A stretch of 64,000 nt of DNA from Marisediminitalea oceani (GTDB lineage Bacteria > Pseudomonadota > Gammaproteobacteria > Enterobacterales > Alteromonadaceae). A program made the translations under genes and the position numbers. Below, piece by piece: positions 37,453-47,409 of this stretch (its first letter is position 1; each line of letters starts with the position of its first letter). The stretch is taken from NCBI RefSeq assembly GCF_003731635.1, contig NZ_RCUA01000078.1, forward strand, positions 64,062-128,061, read 5' to 3'. Under the pieces are notes generated by a model that had not been told where the DNA came from, did no database searches, and worked only from the letters and a program-made list of their open reading frames with translations.

Positions 37453-37941
37453 TTATTCTTCTGCCTGCTCCCTGGCTGGCGGTTGACGCCAGTCATGTAA
37501 CATGATGGCCAGATGGTGGCTGCGGTTAACCATATACATCAACGCAATCATCAGCAACGCTACCGCACCAAGATAACCATTAAACTGCCAGCCGGCGCGC
37601 TCCAGAAAGCTGCCAATCAGCAACAACTGACACAAACTTCCAAGGGTACAAAGTGGCTTTATCAGTAAACGCCAGCCTGTATACCCTCGCTTCCACAAAT
37701 GTTCCCTGAAGCTCATCAGTACGATCACCAGCAGAAAAGGTAATGTCACCGCAATTTGCAACCATAAAACGTCGCTGTGCGGAAAGAAAATACGATAGAG
37801 CCTGTCAGACTCAGCCGGAATAGCGGTAAACGCCGCCACCAGCAGCAGATCGCGACAGGCTATTGCCAACATCCAGTAAAACCATCGAGGCGGCAGTACC
37901 GTACCGGCTTCGTCGTAATGTTTGAGTGGTAAGGGGATCAT
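37453..37941 (-). CDS. DUF2919 inner-membrane protein (YfeZ-like)
   Basis: The 162-residue protein has about four hydrophobic helices. It begins PLKHYDEAGTVLPPRWFYWMLAIACRDLL, the typical DUF2919 opening (soluble tail, then the LPP-x-W motif). Function is unknown. Its ATG overlaps the stop of an upstream 69-codon frame as ATGA. The only other start signal is weak, which may point to coupling with that small frame. Confidence 0.78.
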   Translation of the reverse strand: MIPLPLKHYDEAGTVLPPRWFYWMLAIACRDLLLVAAFTAIPAESDRLYRIFFPHSDVLWLQIAVTLPFLLVIVLMSFREHLWKRGYTGWRLLIKPLCTLGSLCQLLLIGSFLERAGWQFNGYLGAVALLMIALMYMVNRSHHLAIMLHDWRQPPAREQAEE

Positions 37942-38147
37942 AAACTACTTAAAAATTCAGAAAAATGACTGGCCGTTAATACCTGGGCTTTCAGCGGGTA
38001 ACAGCAAACCTGACTATACCGCGGGCAGATTGCATTTGCAGATCCCCGGGCTGGCATTTGCGCCAGTTTAACACAGCCGCATCGCGGGCAAGAATGAATA
38101 TTGCCGGGTTCAACAAACCGCTTTTCTCCGCCCCATGGTTTTCGCAT
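37938..38147 (-). CDS. Possible small Cys-rich protein upstream of the DUF2919 gene
   Basis: The 69-codon frame has an ATG preceded by AAGGC at a suitable distance. It carries CPRCGC near residue 20 and further Cys residues (ICPRYSQVCC), a possible metal-binding arrangement. Its TGA overlaps the DUF2919 ATG by four bases, the layout of coupled genes. I recognise no family, and the second half looks like ordinary non-coding composition. It may simply be a chance frame. Confidence 0.35.
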   Translation of the reverse strand: MRKPWGGEKRFVEPGNIHSCPRCGCVKLAQMPARGSANAICPRYSQVCCYPLKAQVLTASHFSEFLSSL

Positions 38148-38256
38148 TTAAGCCTTGGATTTAACTAATTGGCGGAATGTCCTTAATCTAACCCTGTTGT
38201 AACGCCAATTGTTATCCGAATCACCGGTAATTTTTGTTATTCGTCTACGGCGCCGG

Positions 38257-38285
38257 GTGAACTTAACAATCTTTTTGGGTATAAT
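38257..38285 (+). promoter_or_regulatory. Candidate rimO promoter
   Basis: TATAAT (38280-38285), preceded by TGGG, is a strong -10. The base run GTGAAC (38257-38262), 17 bases upstream, is a poor -35. It lies 45 bases before the first possible rimO start. Confidence 0.55.
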
Positions 38286-38329
38286 CTGCGCCCTTTTGAA
38301 ACTGCCGTCGCACACCATCAGAGTTCACT

Positions 38330-39772
38330 ATGACCGTTGAAAAATTTGACCCGAAACAAACCACCACACTGGAAGGACCTAAAGCGGTGTTAAAGCAGCA
38401 ATCAGAAATGACAAATAGCTCTGATACTGCGAAAGCAAAAATCGGTTTTGTGAGCCTCGGCTGCCCGAAAAACCTGGTGGATTCAGAACGAATTCTTACT
38501 CAGCTTCGCACAGAAGGGTACGAGGTAGTACCTACCTATAATGATGCCGCGCTGGTTATCGTGAATACCTGTGGATTTATTGACGCAGCGGTGCAGGAAT
38601 CACTGGACACCATTGGCGAAGCCCTGGCTGAAAACGGCAAAGTGATTGTGACCGGCTGCTTAGGCATTAAAGAAGATGAAATTCGTGAAGTACACCCCAA
38701 TGTACTGGCGATAACAGGCCCTCATGCCTATGAGGAAGTGGTTAATCAGGTGCATGATCACCTGCCCAAGCCTCAGCATAATCCGTTTGAACACCTTATT
38801 CCGGATCACGGTATTAAACTCACGCCTCGTCATTTTGCCTACCTTAAGATTTCCGAAGGCTGTAACCATCGCTGCACCTTCTGCATTATTCCATCAATGC
38901 GCGGCGATCTGGTGAGCCGCCCTATTGGCGAAATTCTCGATGAAGCCCAGCGCTTAAAAAATGCCGGCGTTAACGAATTACTGGTGATTTCGCAGGACAC
39001 CAGTGCCTATGGCGTGGATATGAAGCATCGCACCGGGTTCTGGAACGGTATGCCGGTGAAAACTCACCTGCAACAATTATGTGAAAAGCTTGGCGAAATG
39101 GGTATGTGGGTAAGACTGCACTATGTTTATCCCTACCCTCATGTAGACAACCTTATCCCGCTGATGAACGAAGGTAAGATCCTGCCCTATCTGGATATCC
39201 CCTTCCAACATGCCAACAAACGCATCCTCAAATTAATGAAGCGCCCGGGCAGTTCAGAACGCACGCTGGAACGAATCAAGCAATGGCGTGAAGCCTGTCC
39301 TCAGCTGATTATTCGCTCTACGTTTATCGTTGGTTTTCCGGGCGAAACAGAAGAAGAGTTTGAGGAATTACTCGACTTTATGCGTGAAGCTCAGCTCGAC
39401 CGGGTCGGTTGTTTTGCTTACTCACCGGTTGAGGGCGCTGTGGCTAACGATCTGCCCGACCCGGTGGATGAAGACGTTAAACAAGAGCGTCTGGCGCGCT
39501 TTATGGCCGTGCAGGGTGAAATTAGCGCTGAGCGCCTGAAACAGCGAATTGGTCAGGAATATCAGGTAGTCATCGACTCTGTGGATGCTGAAGGCGCGGT
39601 TGGTCGTTGTTATGCTGATGCTCCGGAAGTAGATGGTGTGGTGCACTTAAATGGGGTTTATGATGTTAAACCCGGCCAGCACGTCTGGGCTGAAGTCATC
39701 CATACCGATGAGCATGACATGTGGGCCGTAATGTCTGAAGAACAGGACGAAACAGAAGATGAGGCGGAGTAA
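38330..39772 (+). CDS. rimO: Ribosomal protein S12 methylthiotransferase
   Basis: This radical SAM enzyme adds a methylthio group to an aspartate of ribosomal protein S12. It has an N-terminal UPF0004 domain with Cys45, Cys81 and Cys110 for one [4Fe-4S] cluster. The radical SAM cluster is CNHRCTFC (Cys178, Cys182, Cys185). A C-terminal TRAM-type RNA/protein-binding domain follows, and the tail is acidic. A later ATG at 38408 would start just before the conserved [12 protein letters not shown]; the first 26 residues are not part of the core. Neither start has a strong ribosome site, so the N-terminus is uncertain. Confidence 0.96.
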   Translation: MTVEKFDPKQTTTLEGPKAVLKQQSEMTNSSDTAKAKIGFVSLGCPKNLVDSERILTQLRTEGYEVVPTYNDAALVIVNTCGFIDAAVQESLDTIGEALAENGKVIVTGCLGIKEDEIREVHPNVLAITGPHAYEEVVNQVHDHLPKPQHNPFEHLIPDHGIKLTPRHFAYLKISEGCNHRCTFCIIPSMRGDLVSRPIGEILDEAQRLKNAGVNELLVISQDTSAYGVDMKHRTGFWNGMPVKTHLQQLCEKLGEMGMWVRLHYVYPYPHVDNLIPLMNEGKILPYLDIPFQHANKRILKLMKRPGSSERTLERIKQWREACPQLIIRSTFIVGFPGETEEEFEELLDFMREAQLDRVGCFAYSPVEGAVANDLPDPVDEDVKQERLARFMAVQGEISAERLKQRIGQEYQVVIDSVDAEGAVGRCYADAPEVDGVVHLNGVYDVKPGQHVWAEVIHTDEHDMWAVMSEEQDETEDEAE

Positions 39773-39799
39773 TCCGCCTCGGTAACCCTGTTACCAGGG
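39761..39799. terminator. Convergent hairpins between rimO and the SDR gene
   Basis: GAGGCGGA (39761-39768) and TCCGCCTC (39773-39780) form a perfect stem with a GTAA loop across the rimO stop codon. A second hairpin, ACCCTG (39784-39789) / CAGGGT (39794-39799), spans the SDR stop. There is no clear T-tract. Confidence 0.6.
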
Positions 39800-40450
39800 T
39801 AGCTCATCACCTTTAGCGTGAATAAATCGCCCGGCATTAGCCAGGGTCAGTTCGCCAATTCGGGCAACCAGGCTGGCCGCGGCGGTGTCGGCGTCGACAT
39901 CTCCATTACCTCCCACCATCTCGGTTTGCACAAATCCAGGATGAAACAGGCCTACGGCAATACCGTCGGCTTTGAGATCATTAGCCAGGGAAACGCCTGC
40001 TGCGTTAAGCGCCGCCTTGCTCATCCGATAACCGTAGTAACCGCCAGAACCATTATCGGCCATTGAGCCCATTCGGCTGGTAATAAGGGCCACCTTACTA
40101 CCTGATGAAAGCTGTTTTAACAAACACTGGGTAACCAGTAACGGACCCATAGCATTCACTCTGAACTGATAATCAATGGTATTGGGCTGCCAGTCAGTAA
40201 TGGCTTCATTAGCCAGCACACCAGCATTGTTGATCAGAATATCAATATCTACGTCATCTAACGGTGCCAGCGCTTGCGGTAAACTTTCTGGCACACCCAC
40301 ATCCACACCACTGATTACTTCAGCGCCGGTAGCATTCAGCGCATCTGAGCTGTTACGGCACAGGGCATAAACCGAGTGGCCACCAGCCAGATACTGCTTC
40401 ACCAAGGCAAGGCCGATGCCGCGATTGGCACCGGTAATAACAACATTCAT
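39791..40450 (-). CDS. Short-chain dehydrogenase/reductase
   Basis: The 219-residue Rossmann oxidoreductase has the cofactor loop TGANRGIG, the structural NNAG and the catalytic Ser and Tyr-x-x-x-Lys (TSRMGS, then YRMSK). The length is that of a minimal SDR of the C-factor/sniffer type; the substrate is unknown. AAGGAGT precedes the ATG. It lies 44 bases downstream of kdsB on the same strand and may be the last gene of that cluster. Confidence 0.9.
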   Translation of the reverse strand: MNVVITGANRGIGLALVKQYLAGGHSVYALCRNSSDALNATGAEVISGVDVGVPESLPQALAPLDDVDIDILINNAGVLANEAITDWQPNTIDYQFRVNAMGPLLVTQCLLKQLSSGSKVALITSRMGSMADNGSGGYYGYRMSKAALNAAGVSLANDLKADGIAVGLFHPGFVQTEMVGGNGDVDADTAAASLVARIGELTLANAGRFIHAKGDELPW

Positions 40451-40494
40451 GATGACTCCTTATGCGCGTTACGCTAGCTATAAGCTCTTAGTAC

Positions 40495-41259
40495 CTAGTT
40501 ATCCGCGGCCAGACTGGCCAGCAAGTTAGTCAAATCATCCGGTGTATCTATACCTACCGGCGGCTCCGACAGCGCTTCCTCTATATGGATAGCATCGTCA
40601 TACCATAAGGCCCTTAACTGTTCGAGCGACTCAATTTGTTCTAAGGCAGAGGGCTTATAGCTTACGTACTGATTAACATAGCTTGCGCTATAAGCATACA
40701 AACCAATATGGCGATAATACAAGCCGGGATCTGCGCTCACCGGTAGCTGCATCATGGTATCGCGGGCAAAAGGTAGCACTGAGCGGGAAAAATACAGCGC
40801 TTTACCCGATGCCGAAAAGACCACTTTTACGATGTTGGGATTAAATACATCATCTTCGTGAGCAATTGGTGTGCAAAGCGTTGCCATTTGCATAGCAGGA
40901 TTGGCTGCCAGATTGGCCGCTACCTGACGAATATTATCGGCAGGTACAAACGGCTCATCGCCCTGCACGTTAACAATAATGGTGTCATCGGCAATCTGCT
41001 GAGTCTGGATAACTTCGGCAATACGCTCGGTGCCGGATGTATGCGTAGTTGCGGTCATCACCACGGTAGCAAACTGCGCGGCTACACTGGCAATGCGTTC
41101 ATCATCAGTAGCGACAATGACCTTGCTGGCGCCTGCCTCATTAGCCCTGTCAACCACATGTTGAACCATGGGCTTGCCCTGAATATTCGCCAGCGGTTTA
41201 CCAGGAAAGCGGCTGGACTGATAGCGGGCGGGAATGACAACCGTAAAATCCATGGGCAA
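40495..41259 (-). CDS. kdsB: CMP-KDO synthetase (3-deoxy-manno-octulosonate cytidylyltransferase)
   Basis: The enzyme activates KDO for addition to lipid A. Signatures are VVIPARYQSSRFPGKPLANIQGKPM at the N-terminus, TSGTERIAEV and VNVQGDEPFV. The C-terminus has YRHIGLYAYSASYV and LEQIESLEQLR. Length (about 254) is standard, and a start two codons later is equally possible. It is separated from ycaR by two bases, as part of the comEC-msbA-lpxK-ycaR-kdsB series. Confidence 0.97.
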   Translation of the reverse strand: MPMDFTVVIPARYQSSRFPGKPLANIQGKPMVQHVVDRANEAGASKVIVATDDERIASVAAQFATVVMTATTHTSGTERIAEVIQTQQIADDTIIVNVQGDEPFVPADNIRQVAANLAANPAMQMATLCTPIAHEDDVFNPNIVKVVFSASGKALYFSRSVLPFARDTMMQLPVSADPGLYYRHIGLYAYSASYVNQYVSYKPSALEQIESLEQLRALWYDDAIHIEEALSEPPVGIDTPDDLTNLLASLAADN

Positions 41260-41261
41260 GA

Positions 41262-41468
41262 TTATCCTTTTTTCAGTGCTTCGAGTTCTTCAAGAGAAAT
41301 CGCCGTGGCTTTCTCTTCCAGTAATACCGGAATACCATCGTTAATCGGGTAAACCAGACGGTCATAACGACATACCAGACCAGGCTCATTATTGCTCTCT
41401 GTGTACATTAATTTTCCTTTGCACACTGGGCAGGCTATTATTTCCAGCAACTTTTTATCAAATGCCAT
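41262..41468 (-). CDS. ycaR: Trm112-family small protein (YcaR-like)
   Basis: The 68-residue protein, beginning [22 protein letters not shown], has a two-Cys zinc-ribbon half and the ending [17 protein letters not shown], typical of the Trm112/UPF0434 family. These act as small partners or stabilisers of other proteins; the bacterial role is unclear. I chose ATG 41468 because AAAGGA stands before it; a longer frame to 41564 runs into lpxK. It lies between lpxK and kdsB, as in Escherichia coli. Confidence 0.92.
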   Translation of the reverse strand: MAFDKKLLEIIACPVCKGKLMYTESNNEPGLVCRYDRLVYPINDGIPVLLEEKATAISLEELEALKKG

Positions 41469-41491
41469 GGTGTTTCCTTTGTTATTTTTGT

Positions 41492-42484
41492 TCAGCGTGC
41501 AATACGCTGAATGAGCTGAGTATAAAAATCTTCGGCCAGCACCGCATCCACCGGCTGGTACCAACAGTTATCATGGGCGTGCGCCACCGCCTTCACTGCG
41601 TCTTTTTCGGTCATAATCACACAGCCGTCTGCAATATCCTGTTTACCGATAGCATGATGATCGGCCAGCGCAACGCAATGATCAAGCCTTACGCCCATCT
41701 CTTTTAACTGGTTAAAGAAACGTCTCGGATCGCCAATGCCCGCCATGGCGGTAATATGCGATTCCTGTTCCAGCTCCACAAGGTCTCGCTGTAACTGGGG
41801 GTGCAATACATTAATCAGTTTGCCGGGCTGCAAAGACATTTGAAATGGTGTCGGCATATTGCTGACCTTTGGTAACTCAAGCGCCTCACCAGACTGATTT
41901 AATATTAAGAAATCAATGGTCTTAAGTCGCCAGAGACCTTCACGTAACGGCCCCATCGGTAGCAACTGCCGGTTACCAAACAAACGTCTGTCAGCCACCA
42001 CACACTCAACATCCCGGCCCAGCGCGTAATGTTGCAAGCCATCGTCACTGATGATCACTGTACAGCCTTGTTCTAGCAGTTGCTGTGCTGCACGGGGGCG
42101 GTTGGGATCGATAACCACCGGCACACCTGTGCGCCGTGCTATCAATAGAGGTTCGTCACCAACCATGGGTGCTGAATCGTTTGCGCTAACCTGATGAGGA
42201 AACTCGGAGGTTTTAGCACCGTACCCACGACTTACCACACCAACTTTGTAGCCGGCCTGTTGAAGCCTCTCGCAAAGCGCCACTACCAATGGTGTTTTGC
42301 CGTTACCGCCGACTGAAAGATTGCCTACCACTATAACCGGCACCGGCAGTGTTACGGTCTTTTTGACGCCCAGCCGAAACAGTAATCGACGTAACGCTGA
42401 TAACAGAAAAAACAGTAGCGTAAAGGGCAACAACAACCATTGATACCAACGCCCTTCATACCACATGCGGTTAAGCGCCGACAT
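41492..42484 (-). CDS. lpxK: Tetraacyldisaccharide 4'-kinase
   Basis: The 330-residue inner-membrane kinase phosphorylates the lipid A precursor at the 4' position. It has an N-terminal membrane segment ([19 protein letters not shown]), the P-loop [13 protein letters not shown] (residues 54-66), the catalytic region VVSRGYGAK and the acidic [12 protein letters not shown] motif. The ATG follows GGGAG. It is two bases downstream of msbA, so both are coexpressed. Confidence 0.96.
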   Translation of the reverse strand: MSALNRMWYEGRWYQWLLLPFTLLFFLLSALRRLLFRLGVKKTVTLPVPVIVVGNLSVGGNGKTPLVVALCERLQQAGYKVGVVSRGYGAKTSEFPHQVSANDSAPMVGDEPLLIARRTGVPVVIDPNRPRAAQQLLEQGCTVIISDDGLQHYALGRDVECVVADRRLFGNRQLLPMGPLREGLWRLKTIDFLILNQSGEALELPKVSNMPTPFQMSLQPGKLINVLHPQLQRDLVELEQESHITAMAGIGDPRRFFNQLKEMGVRLDHCVALADHHAIGKQDIADGCVIMTEKDAVKAVAHAHDNCWYQPVDAVLAEDFYTQLIQRIAR

Positions 42485-42486
42485 TG

Positions 42487-44229
42487 CTACTCCCCAAACT
42501 GCAGCGCATGTAACTGCGCATAAGCACCGCCCTTGTTGAGTAAGTCCTGATGCTTGCCCTGCTCAATAATCTTACCCTGGTCGATCACCAGGATCTGGTC
42601 GGCATTTTCGATAGTGGATAACCGGTGGGCAATAATAATGCTGGTTCGATCCTGTTGCAGTGTTACCAGGGCATCCTGGATCATCCGTTCTGATTCGGTA
42701 TCCAGCGCCGAAGTTGCCTCATCGAGAATTAACACCGGCGCATCCAACAACAATGCTCTGGCGATGGCCACGCGCTGGCGCTGTCCGCCAGACAATGCAG
42801 AGCCATCCTCACCAATCATGGTATCAAGACCATCTTCGAGCAACTCTGCAAATTCCATTACATGAGCCAGTTTAGCCGCCTTTTCAACGGCCTCACGGGA
42901 GACGTTTCCAGCCACGCCATACGCAATATTATTAGCGATGGTATCGTTAAACAAGGTGACCTGCTGGGATACCAGCGCGATATTTTTGCGTAGTTCAGTG
43001 AGCTTAAACTCGTTGATATCGGTGTTATCAAGAGTGATCTGCCCTTGCTCGGGCAAATAGAAACGGGTGAGTAAGTTCGACATGGTTGACTTACCGCTAC
43101 CAGAACGGCCCACCAGCGCAATACTGGTGCCGGCGGGGGCATCGAGATTCATGTTATCGATCGCAGGAGTGTGCTTACCCGGATAAGTAAATGTTACGTT
43201 GTTAAAGCGGATGTTGCCTTTTACTTCGTTGGCATCAAGCACACCGATATCTTTTTCAATTTGCTCATCCAGCACGGCAAAGATGCTCTGGCAAGCTGCC
43301 ATGCCTTTTTGAAACTCGCTGTTAACCGTAGTCAGCTGCTTTAGCGGTTTAAGCAGCATCACCATATAAAATACGATGGTAACAAAGGTACCTGCGGTGA
43401 GCTCGGCCAGCATACCCGGCGTACTGGCAATATACAGCACCACCGCCAGGGCAACAGAAGCGATAACCTGAATGCTCGACACACTCAGGGTTTGCGTAAC
43501 GGCCAGCTTCATGGTCTGCTGGCGATTGGTGTTATTCTTTTTAGCAAAGCGGTCCTGTTCTTTTTGCTGACCACCAAACATTAAAACCACTTTATGGCCT
43601 TTAACCACCTGCTCAACCGCACTGGTAAGGTTGCCCATAGACTTTTGGATATTGCGGCTAACCGTGCGGAAGCGTTTGGTAACAAAAGTGACGATAACTG
43701 CTACCACAGGCCCGACAAACAAAAATACCAGTGATAACTGCCAGGAGAGATAAAACATCCAGGCCAGGATCCCTATCACCAGAGCGCCTTCACGAACCAG
43801 AATCGCCAGTGATTTACCCGCCGCACGGGCCACCTGGTCGGTATCGTAAATGACTTTAGAAATCAGATTACCTTTGGCCTGCTGGTCGTGAAAGCTGACC
43901 GGCAGATGAATATACTTACTGAACAGTTGCTGACGCATGGTCATTACCACCTGAGCCCCAATCCAGCTCAGTGCGTAACTGCCCATAAAGTTAAATATGC
44001 CGCGCAGAATAAAAACCGGTACCACCAGGTAGGCAGCCATACGCAAATAACCGTAATCCTGGTTGTTCAGCGACCGGTCTATAACAGGCTGAACCTGCGA
44101 AATCACAAAGGTATCGAGTGCCGAGTAACCCACCATGCCGATAAATGCCACAATAAAGGCAAGTTTGTAGGCTTTCAGGTAGCTAAAAAACCGTTTTACC
44201 GGCAATGCTTGAGTGTCATTCTGTTGCAT
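42487..44229 (-). CDS. msbA: Lipid A export ATP-binding/permease protein
   Basis: The 580-residue half-transporter flips lipid A-core across the inner membrane. Six transmembrane helices occupy about residues 15-300. The nucleotide-binding domain has Walker A GRSGSGKST, signature LSGGQRQR, Walker B LILDEATSALD and the switch IIAHRLST. Length and adjacency to lpxK identify it as MsbA rather than another ABC exporter. It lies 118 bases downstream of comEC. Confidence 0.96.
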   Translation of the reverse strand: MQQNDTQALPVKRFFSYLKAYKLAFIVAFIGMVGYSALDTFVISQVQPVIDRSLNNQDYGYLRMAAYLVVPVFILRGIFNFMGSYALSWIGAQVVMTMRQQLFSKYIHLPVSFHDQQAKGNLISKVIYDTDQVARAAGKSLAILVREGALVIGILAWMFYLSWQLSLVFLFVGPVVAVIVTFVTKRFRTVSRNIQKSMGNLTSAVEQVVKGHKVVLMFGGQQKEQDRFAKKNNTNRQQTMKLAVTQTLSVSSIQVIASVALAVVLYIASTPGMLAELTAGTFVTIVFYMVMLLKPLKQLTTVNSEFQKGMAACQSIFAVLDEQIEKDIGVLDANEVKGNIRFNNVTFTYPGKHTPAIDNMNLDAPAGTSIALVGRSGSGKSTMSNLLTRFYLPEQGQITLDNTDINEFKLTELRKNIALVSQQVTLFNDTIANNIAYGVAGNVSREAVEKAAKLAHVMEFAELLEDGLDTMIGEDGSALSGGQRQRVAIARALLLDAPVLILDEATSALDTESERMIQDALVTLQQDRTSIIIAHRLSTIENADQILVIDQGKIIEQGKHQDLLNKGGAYAQLHALQFGE

Positions 44230-44347
44230 AGTTCACTGTTTACTATAAAAATCGGCGCCATTGTACCTGCTATACTCATGACACACCAAAATAATCGATT
44301 CACGTTGTCAAAACCGTTTGCACGGAATGTCTTTATTTATGGGCAGT

Positions 44348-46687
44348 TTACTGCTTTACAAACGTTTTATGATACCAGCGGCTGTGCTGACTTTCCCGAT
44401 AAGCATAAGTACTGATTCCGTTGCCGGTAATGTCAAAGCGCAAATGACCGCTCTCACTAACAAACAATGCCTGACTACCCACATTCCGGTAACGTTCAAC
44501 AACCTGCTGATGAGGAAAGCCCCAGCGATTAAGCCAGCCCTGAGAAAACACCACAAATTGCGGCTTTACCTGTTCGATAAAGGCAATAGATGATGAGGTT
44601 TTACTGCCATGATGCGGCGCCAGTACGATGTTTGACGTCAGCTCCTGACTGACTTCAGGTAAGCTCAACAGCGCGAGCTCCGCCTTCTGCTCAATATCGC
44701 CCGGCAGTAACATGCTGAAGCGGCCATCCGATATTTTAATCACACAGGAGCCATCGTTATCAGACCAGCCCTCTTTAGAATCAGGTAGGGGCCACAAAGC
44801 CTGCATGTTTAAGCCCTGCCACTGCCATTTACCACCTGCATGGCAGTTATCTTTTGGGGTGACAACGGCAAGCTCAGGATACGTTTTGCGAATAAAGTCT
44901 AACCCACCGGCATGGTCATTATCGAAATGGCTGATAAATACCCGTTGGAGTTGCAAGCCGCGGATCTGCAGAAAGGGGTGGATAACAGTCTCTACAAAAT
45001 TGAACCCTGAGGCAAAGGACGCGCCGGTATCAAACAAAATAGCCTTGCTGTTGCGGCTAATAAGTGTGGCATTGCCCTGCCCCACATCAAACACATGGAC
45101 ATGCCAGTCTTCCGTCTTCCTTGCTACCGGCAGGTATCCGCCAGAACAAGCCAAGAGCGTAACGATCAACAAAAGCAATCGCCCTTTAAAAGGCGGGGCT
45201 AAAATAAGTAACAGCGCTATCACACTGGCCATCAACCAGGTAGAAATGAATACCGGAAAAGCCGCATAGTCACCAACAAAACTAGCCACCAGGTCAAGCT
45301 GCTGCATCAGCCATTCGAGCACCTTGCCGCAACCATACAAAACCCAGGAAGTGATGAGATGATCAACCGGCAAAACGATGAGCATTAACAATCCCAGCAG
45401 ACACAAAGGGATCACCAGCAATGACATCGCCGGTACGATCAGTAAATTAATCAACGGCGAAATCAAACTAACCTGCCCCAGCAGCGCGCCCACTAGCGGT
45501 GCCATAAGCACACTCAGCATGACCTGTAACAGCACCACTCCCCTAATCCAATGAGCACCGCGGGATGACTTTTCCCACCACCAGTGAAACCAGATGATTA
45601 TGGCCACCGCCCCCACACTCAGATACAGAGCCGTGCCGTAAACTGCCATAGGGTCGAGCAAAATGCTCACAGACAATGTTGATAACACCAGAGTTAGCCT
45701 CGACAAACGGAGTTTAAGCAAATGCAGCACAGCGATGATCAGTAGTGCACAGTAAGCTCGCAAAACGGCGGTTTGCCAGTCAGCCAGATAGGCATAAAAG
45801 CCACAGGTAGCCAGTACCAAAATAAAAGCCGTTAGATACAGACTTTTCGGTAAGGAAAAGGTTAACCAGGCAGACGCCGCAATAAAGCTTCTGAAAACAA
45901 AAAGGATTGCGCCTGCCACAATCATCAGGTGCAAGCCAGAGATAGCAAACAGATGGGCAGTTCCCGTTTGCTGTAACAACTGCCAGTCTGATTTTGTAAA
46001 TTCCTGGCGCTCACCGAATAATAAAGCCAGCAGCCATTTCTCGCCCGGCAGTTGTAATGAGGTTAGTCTGGACTTTAAGCGATTACGGGTAGATGTATCA
46101 GGCTCAATAAGTGCAATGCGATGACCGCGCACGTAGCCGGTTTTGACTATTCGTTGACTCACATACCAGCGCTGCATATCAAAGCCAGTTGGATTGGCAA
46201 TGGCCCGGGCCGGTTTGATTCTGGCAGCGGCGCGGATATGCTGGCCAGTAGTAAAAGTTGCCTGCGGCCTGTAGTAGTGTAGCTGGATCACCCACTGCTT
46301 TTCCCAGACATGCTGATCCACGATATTATCGGTCAGGATTAGTCTGTCGTAGTCGGCAAAACGCTGATAACCAACAACTCGTCCCTCAATTATGACATCT
46401 TGTTGAATTTCACCACCAAGCTGTTGCCACTTGAGGTATGATTGCCCTACACTCGTTGCCACAAAAAGGCCGGCAGTTGCAGCAGCCAGCACAACCCAGG
46501 CAAAGCGTAACGGTTTTTGCCATCGTTTTGCGTTACAATACCCAGCTATGAGTAACGCCGTGGTTGATAGTGAAATAAATGCCAGCACAAACGGCAACCC
46601 GCTGTGGGGCAGTTCTGACCACCAGCGACCTGAAATCACTGCGCCGCTAAATGCTGTCGCCGCAGTTGTTAGCATGCTTGTATTCAC
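44348..46687 (-). CDS. comEC: DNA internalisation/competence protein ComEC/Rec2
   Basis: The polytopic inner-membrane channel, about 779 residues, passes single-stranded DNA into the cytoplasm. It has an N-terminal membrane/OB-like domain (DUF4131), a central Competence domain with LLFGERQEFTKSDWQLLQQTGTAHLFAISGLHL, and a C-terminal metallo-beta-lactamase-like domain with VFDVGQGNATLI, SHFDNDHAGG and APHHGSKTSS. All metal ligands appear intact. The start is either GTG at 46687 or the ATG four codons later (46675), which has GGTGA before it. It is the first gene of the block leading to msbA. Only 34 bases separate it from the divergent DUF2062 gene. Confidence 0.95.
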   Translation of the reverse strand: MNTSMLTTAATAFSGAVISGRWWSELPHSGLPFVLAFISLSTTALLIAGYCNAKRWQKPLRFAWVVLAAATAGLFVATSVGQSYLKWQQLGGEIQQDVIIEGRVVGYQRFADYDRLILTDNIVDQHVWEKQWVIQLHYYRPQATFTTGQHIRAAARIKPARAIANPTGFDMQRWYVSQRIVKTGYVRGHRIALIEPDTSTRNRLKSRLTSLQLPGEKWLLALLFGERQEFTKSDWQLLQQTGTAHLFAISGLHLMIVAGAILFVFRSFIAASAWLTFSLPKSLYLTAFILVLATCGFYAYLADWQTAVLRAYCALLIIAVLHLLKLRLSRLTLVLSTLSVSILLDPMAVYGTALYLSVGAVAIIIWFHWWWEKSSRGAHWIRGVVLLQVMLSVLMAPLVGALLGQVSLISPLINLLIVPAMSLLVIPLCLLGLLMLIVLPVDHLITSWVLYGCGKVLEWLMQQLDLVASFVGDYAAFPVFISTWLMASVIALLLILAPPFKGRLLLLIVTLLACSGGYLPVARKTEDWHVHVFDVGQGNATLISRNSKAILFDTGASFASGFNFVETVIHPFLQIRGLQLQRVFISHFDNDHAGGLDFIRKTYPELAVVTPKDNCHAGGKWQWQGLNMQALWPLPDSKEGWSDNDGSCVIKISDGRFSMLLPGDIEQKAELALLSLPEVSQELTSNIVLAPHHGSKTSSSIAFIEQVKPQFVVFSQGWLNRWGFPHQQVVERYRNVGSQALFVSESGHLRFDITGNGISTYAYRESQHSRWYHKTFVKQ

Positions 46688-46721
46688 CAGTGACTCTGTT
46701 TGAGAAAAGATTGTTAGATTT

Positions 46722-47258
46722 ATGCCGAAGAAGTTTATAAAACGCTATTTGCCTGATCCGCATTCGATAAAGGAAAATCGGGCCTTAAAAATCTTTGGCA
46801 GCATTCTTCATGAGCCCAATTTATGGCATCTGAACCGGAAATCCGCTTCCGGTGCTTTCGGTATCGGATTGTTCTTTGCGTTCTGGCCGGTGCCTTTTCA
46901 AATGTGGTTATCGGCAGCCACCGCAATCCCCTGCCGGGTGAACCTGCCATTGTCTATAGCGACAGTCTGGATCACTAATCCCTTTACCATGCCTCCTATA
47001 TTCTACGGCGCCTATTTAGTAGGCTCTACTGTCCTTGGGACCAAGTCTGAGGCTTTTCATTTTGAGCCCACCTGGGACTGGGTTGTCAGCTCGTTGTCGA
47101 CCATCGGGCCGTCTTTCTTACTTGGCTGTGGGATCTGTTCGGTGGTATTTGGTTTAACCGGCTACTATACGCTGAACTGGCTATGGCGCTTCTCGGTTCG
47201 CAAAGCCTGGCAGTTGAGAAAAGAAAAACGTCGTCAGGCACAGCAAAACCAGCACTGA
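46722..47258 (+). CDS. DUF2062 membrane protein
   Basis: The 178-residue protein matches DUF2062: a short N-terminus with RYLPDPHSIKENRALKIFG, then SGAFGIGLFFAFWPVPFQMWLSAATAI and the TNPFTMPPIFY segment, followed by a C-terminal hydrophobic helix and a basic tail. Family function is unknown; it is commonly found next to comEC/msbA in gammaproteobacteria. It is divergent from comEC and ends at a strong terminator. Confidence 0.9.
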   Translation: MPKKFIKRYLPDPHSIKENRALKIFGSILHEPNLWHLNRKSASGAFGIGLFFAFWPVPFQMWLSAATAIPCRVNLPLSIATVWITNPFTMPPIFYGAYLVGSTVLGTKSEAFHFEPTWDWVVSSLSTIGPSFLLGCGICSVVFGLTGYYTLNWLWRFSVRKAWQLRKEKRRQAQQNQH

Positions 47259-47346
47259 ACGTGCTTTCGAAACCTTCTATGGTGCACTGGTCAATTAAAG
47301 CCTGGCGATTACGCTGGTAATACTAACTCAGTAAAACGATGAGAAA

Positions 47347-47378
47347 CGCCCAATGATTACATTGGGCGGTTTTGTTTT
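47347..47378 (+). terminator. Terminator after the DUF2062 gene
   Basis: CGCCCAATG (47347-47355) and CATTGGGCG (47360-47368) form a nine-bp stem with a four-base loop, followed by a T-rich run. It may also serve the converging aminopeptidase gene. Confidence 0.9.
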
Positions 47379-47409
47379 GTGTAATTACTTATTTATGTGT
47401 AGCCGTTGA

